A stretch of DNA of 64,000 nucleotides from Nocardia neocaledoniensis (GTDB lineage Bacteria > Actinomycetota > Actinomycetes > Mycobacteriales > Mycobacteriaceae), in assembly GCF_003182135.1 (NCBI RefSeq), contig NZ_QGTL01000003.1, positions 372,001 through 436,000 on the forward strand, given 5' to 3'. The position numbers and the translations under genes were made by a program. Below, one piece after another: positions 35,701-42,355 of this stretch (position 1 is the stretch's first letter; every line of letters begins with the position of its first letter). The notes beneath the pieces were generated by a model. It was not told the DNA's origin. It worked only from the letters and a program-made list of their open reading frames with translations, and did not search any database.

Positions 35701-38700
35701 CTATCGGCCCTGTCCTCGTTCTTCGGCATACCCCGGATCGCCGCTCCTCGTTGGCCCGACCACAACCAGGACGGCACTCCCGACTCCCGAAGCGGTGAGC
35801 AGGACGGCAACGAGCGCGCGGCTGCCTGGATCGGCAGCGACTGGGTGGGCTATTCCGGGATGTCAGTCGATGCGGAGTATCAGGCTCTGCATGACCACGT
35901 CGCGAACCTGGGACCTGGCTCAGCAGCTCTGGTCGCCACCGGCTGGCACGCGCGAGACGCCAACGGCGTCCGCCGTTACCACGCGGACGGAACCCCTGTC
36001 ATCGAAGAAGGCCACGCCACCGTCGTCGTCTTCCCACCCGGAGCATCGGGACCGGTGTGGTGGGATCCTCAATCTGGTGAAACATCTGACACGCCCCCAG
36101 CATCGCTGACCGCTGAAGCCGCGGCGATGTGGTGCATTCCGATCGACGCGAATGGAGGTCCGCTCAATGGCGGAACCAGTACCTACCCGGGAGCAAGCCC
36201 GACAGTTGCTGGCCCGAGTATTCGGCCCGAGCACGGCGTTCAGCATCCTGGAGAGCAACCACGGCTGGATATGTCGCGAGATGCGCCCGCAGGAGACTCG
36301 ACCACGGACAGGCCCACCGACGAATCTGGGCATGGGGAGTTACGTGGTCAACAAGCACACGGGAGTGATCACGGCCCACTCGAGCATGGGATTGGAGGCG
36401 ATCGGCAAGGAGTTCGACCAGACGACCGAAGCAGGCCTCCCGCCTCAGGGCTATCAGGTATATCCGAAACAACGCCGGATTCACCTGACCCGCGTCTTCG
36501 AGGACCCGAATACGATCATCTATCGAGTGCACCTGACGTTCCTGGCGAATCCGGACAGCCCGGGGATCACCCAGGACGTCGAGATCACCAAGAACCCGAT
36601 CCGACACCGGCCGACGGACCGAGTATCGGGAGTAGCGACGTCATGGGCTTACGCCCAGAGCCGCAGCACGGGGACATGGCCGGCGGAGGGCACGATCGAG
36701 CAATAGCCGACCACGACGACACCACAGCGACCGAGTCCGCGCCGGAGCCGATGTCGCCTTCGCCGAGCGCCATCGACCAATCCGGTGGTGCGATCCGTCC
36801 ACGCGACATCTTCGACACTCCGGCCCAGGACGCCTGGGCGGAAACCGTCTACGAGCAGGTCCGGGCAACCGACAACGACGTCGACGCTATGGCCGAGAAC
36901 CTGGCCGACACCGCCCGGCCGGACGGGACCCGTGGCTACTCCCGCGACGAGATCGCACAGGTGAAGAACCACCTGTTCCGCAGCGAACACCCGCTCGCGG
37001 TCTATGACGACGACGGCAACACCGTCGGTGTCGAGATGCGGCGATACGATGCGAGCGCGGACATCGCGGAAGCGTGGATGCGGCTGTCGAATGGCACCGC
37101 ACGACCCGAGGACATGGTCCTCCTCGAACACGAACTGGCCGAGGCCGCCTACTACGCGGCACACCCAGGCGCGTCGTACCGCGAGGCACACGACCACGCC
37201 AACACGCATTTCAACTGGGAATCGAATATCCCACCGCGGACCGGGGAGAACATCGAGGAGTGGAAGACTAGACATGGCGATCAATCTGCTGTTCCGGCTC
37301 AAGACGGAGACCGAACAGGACGTGACATACCAGTTCGGCAACCCGGGCCGACTGAATCGCGAGCTGACGATCCGCAAGTCGGACTACACGGTGACCGTGG
37401 CGGACGGGAGGACGGACCAGCTGGCGATCCTCACCGCGGGCAAGGCGATGAGCCGCCACAAGCAGGACGGAACCTGGATGAAGTCGGGCAGCGTCCAGGC
37501 TTAGATTCGCCGCGGCAGTCCGGCGGCGAACGCTGGGTGCCACCGCAAGCCGGCGAATTCGACCGCAGCTCGAGCGAAAGCGCATCCTCCGGTCACAGCG
37601 TGGTCGCCGCCGGTGGAAACCCAGGTGGCACAGTTCCGCAACCGACGCCGACAGATGCCCCAGCGAACACCCCGGGCTCGATTCCCAGCTCGACGGGCAT
37701 CACCGCAGCGCAGGTCGGCCCGCACTCTCCGCCACCGACGCCCCAGCAACTCCACAACGCGAACCGCTCACGCGATGCTCGCGACAGCCTCCGCAGTCAG
37801 CGGCCGGACGGAGGCACGCAGCTGGTCACCGATCCCAGCGGCCGCCGCCGCTTCACTTGGCAGCGACACACCACGGCCCTCGGCGTTCCGGTATCCGTAC
37901 TGCGCATCGGCCTCCACCTCACCGGCGCGCCCAACCTCGACCCCGCCGCTGTCACTGCCCTGCTCCAACGCGCCCAGCTCGCCACCGACCTACATTTCAA
38001 CAGCGGCTTCCAGCTACCCAACGGCGATTGGGTGATGGTCGATCTCGTCCCGCTGACGGATCCGTCCGCCGCGGAAATGCACATGCGGGTCGACGACTGG
38101 GGCCGGCCTGGCGCAACACATCCGAACGCCGAACTGCCTCCGCTGACGGCCCAACTCCGCGAGCAACTCGGGTTGGACCCGAACAGCGACCAGATGTCTG
38201 TCGTGGATCTGCATCGACTAGGTGCCGCGGTGGATCGCGCCACGTTCACCCCGCCGCCACCGCCCTGGCTCGCAAACCCGTCCCACCACACCGAACCCAC
38301 ACCACCCCACGCGACCTCGCTGCCGACCCGACACCAGGCTCTGCCCGCTGACCCTGACAACCGTGGACAGCTCCCAATTCCACCCCACCGCGACTTCCGC
38401 GCACCCGAATCCAATCCACCACCGCAGCTGGATGGTCAGCGCCCGCACGATCCGCGTGACTTCCGTGCACCGGAGTCCCTGCCGCCCCTGATGCCGCGGT
38501 CTGCTCTGCCACGCGACATCAGTCCGGCGCCTGCGCGCCGTACGACACAACAGTCGGGCGGTTTCCTCCGACGCATGGTCCGCAGGCTCTTCGGAACTCA
38601 GCCGCGAAACGTACCGGCACAACCCACGGTTCAGCGCGGGCAACAGCCGGCCGCTCAGCCGATTCAACGCGCAGCACTCGGGCCCGATCGGCGGCCACCG

Positions 38701-39267
38701 GCAGTTCTGCCGCCATCATCTGATACGCGCGGTTTGCAGCAGCCGCATCAACCGCAGGACTTCACGGATCTGCCATACAATACCGGCCCGCCCTACGCCA
38801 CTCAGGAAATGAGCCCCGCATATCGTGGTGAGCATGAAGAGGTCAACCCCGTTTGGGAATACCCGCTGTGCGTCGAATATCTCGACGAAAGTGCGCGCCA
38901 AAGTTACAGACTCTTCGTTATCGATGGAGAGCTCTGGACCGCCGGTGGTGTCCGGTTCGACACCAGATCCGGCACTACGGCGAGAGGGGAGGGGCGTGCG
39001 GTGTTCGTCATGGACGAGCAAGGCAATCTCTACGCCTCGACGTATCATGAACGCGGAATGTTTCACCACTCCAGCTTTCTGTCCGGTGGAAATGTCGCCG
39101 CAGCGGGAGAACTCATTGTCATCGACGGAGTACTCCAACTGTTGACAGATTCGAGCGGACACTATCGACCTGCTCGTGGACACACGATGCAAGCCATCAA
39201 TCAGCTCCGGAGCATGGGTATCCCGATCACACCCGGGCAAGTCAGGTTCGAGGCACCACCGCAATGA
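32710..39267 (+). CDS. Giant ESX-type polymorphic toxin with three effector-like modules
   Basis: 2185 codons without a stop. Residues 1-110 are a WXG100-like N-terminal domain. Residues 115-330 are hydrophobic, Ala/Gly-rich. Residues 335-765 are a Pro/Ser/Thr linker. Residues 768-933 form a pre-toxin domain, repeated at 1686-1852. Effector 1 (about 985-1150) looks like a papain-fold/glutamine-deamidase toxin: NNCLDC with Cys993, GHATVVV with His1102, WWDP with Asp1119. Effector 2 (about 1363-1520, RPRDIFDTPAQDAWAETVYEQV to EHELAEAAYY...HDHANTHFNWE) is an uncharacterised toxin module with a possible metal-binding His/Glu set. Effector 3 (about 2035-2185) carries MFHHSSFLSGG...SSGHYRPA. Between effectors the frame runs through immunity genes coded in the +1 frame (36167, 37274). 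Base use becomes more AT-rich from about 38770. Activities are inferred from motifs. Confidence 0.82.
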   Translation: MGIEIPGELQWVAQYLLGAGDWPDGDETAMRRVADGWTAMANTLDTVDDDAAVALNAALTAISEGETHTAIATFRDRFLAGDQATVTAVRTWCRTQAELLDDGANDIEHTKLVIIGTMIVTAAELAVALATSWTGVGAVAGVAARVAGQIAIRIAIKQLIARMLSRGAAKAAARLALRGAAFEALEEGGVDLAARMIQVSNGDRTTDKFGWTDLGLATFGGAVGGAVGGVLGGGTGALADTAGSTVGKVAGKVAGGAVTELGADVSAQVAAAGVGAAFLGQEFNLDIGVDTFTSAGAGGVQSAVESGGSSPAQAPTVPELGTEVPGATTPAATAPATDSPAPGSESPDAPTTPASTDAPSGDQPPTGTDNGTPDTPAAPNNDEPTNPASTGDPGSPTDGATAPQNTAPGDPATASPNDNGANGTPSPTESAPASAPSDSAPDAGNTSPTPNPDTHGSPTTPNTGDATQSSPNGNPDTGDSTPSSPENSGPTQNPAPADTPSPSPTTPVTPSPVDTTPTNSTPPTGDTIPTNSAPSTGDTTQLSDPTNGTTPDTPTPGDTRPSPTNTPLDLPAQTTAADPDPANTPPAQQAPTSATPPVTTTPDTQAATSTPAATTPGISPTTTPSNPAITQTAPADATRPTSPDTSTAAATTTTTPVSHTGTPAPATTPTTPPTTTPASTPAPPTTPSPTATPHASPSSPIPSVPSSPRSTTAISSTPTSTPTSQQDLGTSPTPPQSSNPNQPFGPNPTPTTGPITHNPTNPPPHNQARALRESLRNLPSQDGRTTAVDANRSPFLQRPPAYRIRRFHLGGNQWVAAATVRAHIPNAHLMSPAELSQAMERIQATVDATFNDGSKLLSGDLFLVDLEFTTDPDNADLTLNPNEHSIRQSNVLREHLGLFPAEPNTTLNPDDLREISNDIARANTPTRFADPADSRVIDHNHLDDIESPTYQAHVEDLLREGNSFVTGADPRTHPYGQAINDGGRGQPGRGNNCLDCSLSALSSFFGIPRIAAPRWPDHNQDGTPDSRSGEQDGNERAAAWIGSDWVGYSGMSVDAEYQALHDHVANLGPGSAALVATGWHARDANGVRRYHADGTPVIEEGHATVVVFPPGASGPVWWDPQSGETSDTPPASLTAEAAAMWCIPIDANGGPLNGGTSTYPGASPTVAGPSIRPEHGVQHPGEQPRLDMSRDAPAGDSTTDRPTDESGHGELRGQQAHGSDHGPLEHGIGGDRQGVRPDDRSRPPASGLSGISETTPDSPDPRLRGPEYDHLSSAPDVPGESGQPGDHPGRRDHQEPDPTPADGPSIGSSDVMGLRPEPQHGDMAGGGHDRAIADHDDTTATESAPEPMSPSPSAIDQSGGAIRPRDIFDTPAQDAWAETVYEQVRATDNDVDAMAENLADTARPDGTRGYSRDEIAQVKNHLFRSEHPLAVYDDDGNTVGVEMRRYDASADIAEAWMRLSNGTARPEDMVLLEHELAEAAYYAAHPGASYREAHDHANTHFNWESNIPPRTGENIEEWKTRHGDQSAVPAQDGDRTGRDIPVRQPGPTESRADDPQVGLHGDRGGREDGPAGDPHRGQGDEPPQAGRNLDEVGQRPGLDSPRQSGGERWVPPQAGEFDRSSSESASSGHSVVAAGGNPGGTVPQPTPTDAPANTPGSIPSSTGITAAQVGPHSPPPTPQQLHNANRSRDARDSLRSQRPDGGTQLVTDPSGRRRFTWQRHTTALGVPVSVLRIGLHLTGAPNLDPAAVTALLQRAQLATDLHFNSGFQLPNGDWVMVDLVPLTDPSAAEMHMRVDDWGRPGATHPNAELPPLTAQLREQLGLDPNSDQMSVVDLHRLGAAVDRATFTPPPPPWLANPSHHTEPTPPHATSLPTRHQALPADPDNRGQLPIPPHRDFRAPESNPPPQLDGQRPHDPRDFRAPESLPPLMPRSALPRDISPAPARRTTQQSGGFLRRMVRRLFGTQPRNVPAQPTVQRGQQPAAQPIQRAALGPDRRPPAVLPPSSDTRGLQQPHQPQDFTDLPYNTGPPYATQEMSPAYRGEHEEVNPVWEYPLCVEYLDESARQSYRLFVIDGELWTAGGVRFDTRSGTTARGEGRAVFVMDEQGNLYASTYHERGMFHHSSFLSGGNVAAAGELIVIDGVLQLLTDSSGHYRPARGHTMQAINQLRSMGIPITPGQVRFEAPPQ
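36167..36706 (+). CDS. Immunity-type protein (YrhB/Imm35-like) nested in toxin ORF
   Basis: 179 residues from ATG 36167, with GGAGG at 36154-36158, eight bases upstream, a strong ribosome site inside the toxin ORF. It reads MAEPVPTREQARQLLARVFGPSTAFSILESNHGWICREM, then GMGSYVVNKHTGVITAHSS and GYQVYPKQRRIHLTRVFEDP. The pattern (helix, then a strand with W, then VNKxTGxVTAH) resembles YrhB/Imm35-type immunity proteins that accompany papain-fold toxins, and it directly follows the papain-like module. It is in the +1 frame relative to the toxin, which stays open throughout. The family assignment is tentative; the coding character is convincing. Confidence 0.75.
   Translation: MAEPVPTREQARQLLARVFGPSTAFSILESNHGWICREMRPQETRPRTGPPTNLGMGSYVVNKHTGVITAHSSMGLEAIGKEFDQTTEAGLPPQGYQVYPKQRRIHLTRVFEDPNTIIYRVHLTFLANPDSPGITQDVEITKNPIRHRPTDRVSGVATSWAYAQSRSTGTWPAEGTIEQ
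37274..37504 (+). CDS. Small immunity-type protein nested in toxin ORF
   Basis: 76 residues from ATG 37274: MAINLLFRLKTETEQDVTYQFG...NRELTIRKSDYTVTVADGRTDQLAILTAGKAMSRHKQDGTWMKSGSVQA. A small beta-rich protein directly after effector module 2, in the +1 frame of the giant ORF, which is the place an immunity gene would occupy. A GAGGAG lies 13 bases upstream, a weak spacing. The family is not named here. The whole reading frame is covered by the toxin ORF, which has no stop in this interval. Confidence 0.65.
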   Translation: MAINLLFRLKTETEQDVTYQFGNPGRLNRELTIRKSDYTVTVADGRTDQLAILTAGKAMSRHKQDGTWMKSGSVQA

Positions 39268-40370
39268 AGGGCAACAATGTGAGTTACTGGCGTCCTGTCG
39301 TGAATACGATCCTGTACTCGATCCAGTTCGAGCGCGCTCTCGACGACCGTGTCGTCGACAGGATCGCGCACACCCTCGTGACACAGCCACTTGCCACGCT
39401 CGTGCCGGAAGACGAGTACGGCGCCCTGGTCGAGGGTATCGCGACCCGGGAACCTATCCCGACACTCATACAGTTGCCACATCCGGAAGCAGAACTGCGA
39501 GAATTCTTGGGCCGCGTGGTCGCGCGTATGGACGAAATGCGCCCTTGGCCGACGTTGCCATATCTCCGAATGCCCAAGGACAGCGTGTCGATTTTCGAGA
39601 ATGCGGCACCGATCGCACGCATCTCAGCGAGTGTGGGGGATATCCAGGGCAGGATATCCCGTGCGTTCTATTCGGGAACCGAATATGGGACCTTCATCCC
39701 ACTGAAGATGGCATCTGGCAGAGTGGTCGGAATGTTCACGCCCTTTTGGAGTGATAGCGACGATATCGTGCTTGTCGATGCGACGCACGACCCCGATCCA
39801 CACGCTGCAATCACTGAACTACTGTCCGTGACGCGCATCGACCCCGCAACCGTCACCCGCCTGACCGCCGATGATCTGGAACCATTTTCCGATAAGTATG
39901 CAACGACACCGATTCATGATAATTTCCGAGGCGAGCACCTACCTGGTAATTCCGTCTGGGGTGGCACGCAAGTCGCATATCTGACCCCCGAAGAGCGGGA
40001 AAGGTACCGTCTTACGGCCTACAACGGATTGCTCATCGATGCTCGAGGACAACTGCTCGATACCAGTAATGCGCGCACCCTTTGGTCTCCAGCAGGCGGG
40101 CGAGCGATTTTCGTGATGGACAGCAACGGAGTCCTCTACTCATCACCGAACCATGTGCTGGGCGAGTTTCACCATTCGAGCTTCCTCGCGGGCGAGCCGG
40201 CCGCGGGCGCGGGCGAGATCGAAGCACGATACGGCCAGGTTCGCCTGATCAGCGACCACAGCAGCCACTACCGCCCGGCACGGCGATTCACCGAGCAGGT
40301 CGTGGACAGCCTCGCCCGGCAGGGAGTTCGGGTCGACGACCTGGTGGTCGAGTACCACTCCCCCACCTGA
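39264..40370 (+). CDS. Putative immunity/effector fusion protein
   Basis: 368 residues, starting inside the toxin stop (ATGA). Residues about 1-205 (SYWRPVVNTILYSIQFERALDDRVVDRIAHTL...LPYLRMPKDSVSIFENAAPIARISASVGDIQGRISRAF) look like a self-contained cytosolic protein placed where an immunity protein for effector 3 would be. Residues about 225-368 repeat effector 3 of the toxin: GGRAIFVMDSNGVLYSS, EFHHSSFLAGEPAAGAGEIEARYGQVRLISDHSSHYRPARRFTEQ, against MFHHSSFLSGGNVAAAGELIVIDGVLQLLTDSSGHYRPARGHTMQ. It is probably an immunity gene fused to a second effector copy. The coding is more AT-rich than its surroundings, suggesting recent transfer. Both roles are inferred. Confidence 0.65.
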   Translation: MKGNNVSYWRPVVNTILYSIQFERALDDRVVDRIAHTLVTQPLATLVPEDEYGALVEGIATREPIPTLIQLPHPEAELREFLGRVVARMDEMRPWPTLPYLRMPKDSVSIFENAAPIARISASVGDIQGRISRAFYSGTEYGTFIPLKMASGRVVGMFTPFWSDSDDIVLVDATHDPDPHAAITELLSVTRIDPATVTRLTADDLEPFSDKYATTPIHDNFRGEHLPGNSVWGGTQVAYLTPEERERYRLTAYNGLLIDARGQLLDTSNARTLWSPAGGRAIFVMDSNGVLYSSPNHVLGEFHHSSFLAGEPAAGAGEIEARYGQVRLISDHSSHYRPARRFTEQVVDSLARQGVRVDDLVVEYHSPT

Positions 40371-40399
40371 CCGGCCCTGAATCGGACAAGATCTTCGGA

Positions 40400-41250
40400 T
40401 TGGGCGACGCCGGGCGGCAGCTCGAAGCCGAGATCGCGGACCTGACGCGGGCGTTGGGAGAGGCGTATCTGTGGCGCGGGTGTGGAAGAAGACCGCGCAG
40501 GGCCGGCTGGGCCCTTCGAGGACCCCGAGATGATCCGCGTCGAGGCGGGCACGGGCGACCACGAGGTTCTGTGCGGTGGTGCCCGAATGGACCTGGCGCC
40601 GTACGAAGGCCCGCGCCCGAGTGGGACTCGACAAATCGGACCGCGGCCTCGGCAGGTACGCGAGAAGGCCCGCGAGGGCGTGGCCCGGCACGCGTTGGCT
40701 TATCCGGCGTGGGGACACCGCAAGGCGTGGGCGATGTACCGCTACGACGGGCACCGAGTGTCGCAGGCCACGGTGTCGCGGAGCCTTCGCGACGAGGGCT
40801 TGTTGCTGCCGGCGGCGTATCAGCGTGGAGCGCCGCCCAGCTCGCCACCCGCCGCAAGGCCGCATTCGCTGACGAGCCGAACGGCCCGATCAGGTGTGGC
40901 AGTTGGATTTCAGCGAGTTCGAGACCATGACCGGCGGGGCGTGGATCGCCGGATGCCGGGACTACTAGTCGAATTATGAGTATCCCTGGCATGCGTCGCC
41001 GACGGCGAACCAGCACGACGCGATCACCGCGATCGAGCTCGCCCTGGCTGACTACGAGCAGACGTTGGGACACCCGCTGTGCGCGACGGCCGACCGTGAC
41101 GCCAGGGGCACCCTGGTGCCCCTGGTGACGATCGTGACCGACAACGGCGGCCCGTTCCGGTCGTTCCGGTTCGAGGCGTTCATTACCGCACACCCCGAAC
41201 TGCGGCACGTCCGCCTGGAACCAGCCGGGCGAGGTCCACCGCGAGGCCTG
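40400..41250 (+). pseudogene. Decayed IS3-family transposase
   Basis: Pieces of an IS3-type transposase are spread over shifted frames. In order they read LEAEIADLTRALGEAYLW, AGPFEDPEMIRVEAG, YPAWGHRKAWAMYRYDGHRVSQATVSRSLRDEGLLLPAAYQ, the catalytic-core start WQLDFSEFETMTGGAWIAG followed by an in-frame stop, and VTIVTDNGGPFRSFRFEAFI..HPELRHVR. The end of the core and the inverted repeats are not recognisable. It is inactive and lies directly after the effector cassettes. It fills the stretch between the fusion gene and the DUF3558 gene; 41251-41403 holds nothing else recognisable apart from the AGGAG ribosome site of the next gene. Confidence 0.85.
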
Positions 41251-41403
41251 GTCGACCCGCCGGATCCCCAAATTTCCCGAGACCGAAATCCTGCCAACTA
41301 CTTGACGTGGGACACCTCCGAGGTCTGGGGAACCGATCGGGGGTGGGGTGCGTCTAAGTTTGGTGGTGGCGGGTGGCTGCCGTGGCGACCGGGTAGGAGT
41401 GCT

Positions 41404-41961
41404 GTGCGAAGCGTGATGGTGATGCGGGCTGTGGTGTGTGGTGTCGTTTCGATGGCGGCGCTGGTCGGGTGTGGGGAAACGACCGAGGGCGTGGGCAGTC
41501 CCACGGCGTCCAAGGCAGCCGGCGACATCTTCAATCCGTGTCGGGGGGCGTTGTCTGACGAGGCGTTGCGGAGTGCGGGGCTCGATCCGGCGACGAAACT
41601 GGTCACTACCGATCCACCGTCCGGCGCGTCCACGTGGCGGATCTGCGACTGGGCGCCGACCGATGAGCGATACGGTTCGGGCCGCCGCATGATCGGTGTC
41701 GGCTCGACGAGCCACACTGTCGACGAAGCGCGCAAGAAAGAGGGGGTCACCGTCATCCGGGAGACAACCGTCAATTCCCGCCGCGGACTCATCTCGAAAG
41801 AAAACAGCACGCCGGACATCTGCTACGTATCGTTCGAAGCCAAGCAGGGCATGTTCGAAGTCACCGCAGCCTGGCTGAGCACTGAGGGGCCGCGAGGTGG
41901 TGATCTCTGCGAGATGGCCGAGAAGTACGCGGTTGCGCTCGAGCCGAATCTGCCGCAGTAG
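41404..41961 (+). CDS. DUF3558 family lipoprotein
   Basis: About 185 residues from GTG 41404, with AGGAG at 41395-41399; ATG 41416 is the alternative. A lipoprotein signal (MRAVVCGVVSMAALVGC) precedes the mature domain with the typical IFNPCRGALSDEALRSAGLDPAT start, a CDW (WRICDWAPTDERYG) element and the closing CEMAEKYAVALEPNLPQ. DUF3558 lipoproteins are frequent in mycolic-acid bacteria and often precede ESX substrates; their role is not known. The next gene follows after 19 bases, so it heads the PPE-like/EspG operon. Confidence 0.88.
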   Translation: MRSVMVMRAVVCGVVSMAALVGCGETTEGVGSPTASKAAGDIFNPCRGALSDEALRSAGLDPATKLVTTDPPSGASTWRICDWAPTDERYGSGRRMIGVGSTSHTVDEARKKEGVTVIRETTVNSRRGLISKENSTPDICYVSFEAKQGMFEVTAAWLSTEGPRGGDLCEMAEKYAVALEPNLPQ

Positions 41962-41980
41962 CAACGGGGGAGGGAACAAG

Positions 41981-42355
41981 ATGACGCAGGATCACGCCGC
42001 ATACTGGCGCACCATGAAGCAGCAGGCCATCAATGGCGAGTTCAGGATCGAAGAGGACCTCGGTCAGGCCATAGCCGACGTCGCGAACCAATACGTGATG
42101 GAACTCGAAGCGCAGAAGCTCGTCGCGAGCAAGCTCGACCGCCTCACCGGTTGGGGTGGACTGCCCTCGGCTATCGCTCTTCAGAACAAACTCCAGGCCA
42201 AAGCTGTCGGCGACGAGTCCGCAGTCAAACGACTCGAAGCGCACATCGCCATCGCCCGTGATCAACGCGACACCTTCCTGGCCGCCATCGGCAAACTGCA
42301 AGCAGTCGACCAGCAGACCGCCGGCGCCCTCGGCACCACAGAGGCGGGGATCTGA
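41981..42355 (+). CDS. Small helical ESX-associated protein
   Basis: 124 residues, almost wholly alpha-helical (MTQDHAAYWRTMKQQAINGEFRIEEDLGQAIADVANQYVMELEAQKLVASKLDRLTGWGGLPSAIALQNKLQAKA...). GGGGGAGGGAA gives a strong ribosome site. Its stop overlaps the start of the PPE-like gene (TGATG). The position suggests that it is the PE-like or WXG-like partner of that protein. No named family is claimed. Confidence 0.72.
   Translation: MTQDHAAYWRTMKQQAINGEFRIEEDLGQAIADVANQYVMELEAQKLVASKLDRLTGWGGLPSAIALQNKLQAKAVGDESAVKRLEAHIAIARDQRDTFLAAIGKLQAVDQQTAGALGTTEAGI

Noticed and set aside
32710..39267. Possibility that the giant ORF is a sequencing frameshift artefact
   Set aside because: Each effector module reads cleanly in the same frame and both immunity genes read cleanly in the +1 frame, so no single-base error would explain the arrangement; it remains testable by resequencing.
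40288..41979. 563-codon minus-strand frame across the IS remnant and DUF3558 gene
   Set aside because: Antisense to recognisable plus-strand transposase fragments and a lipoprotein; no features of its own.
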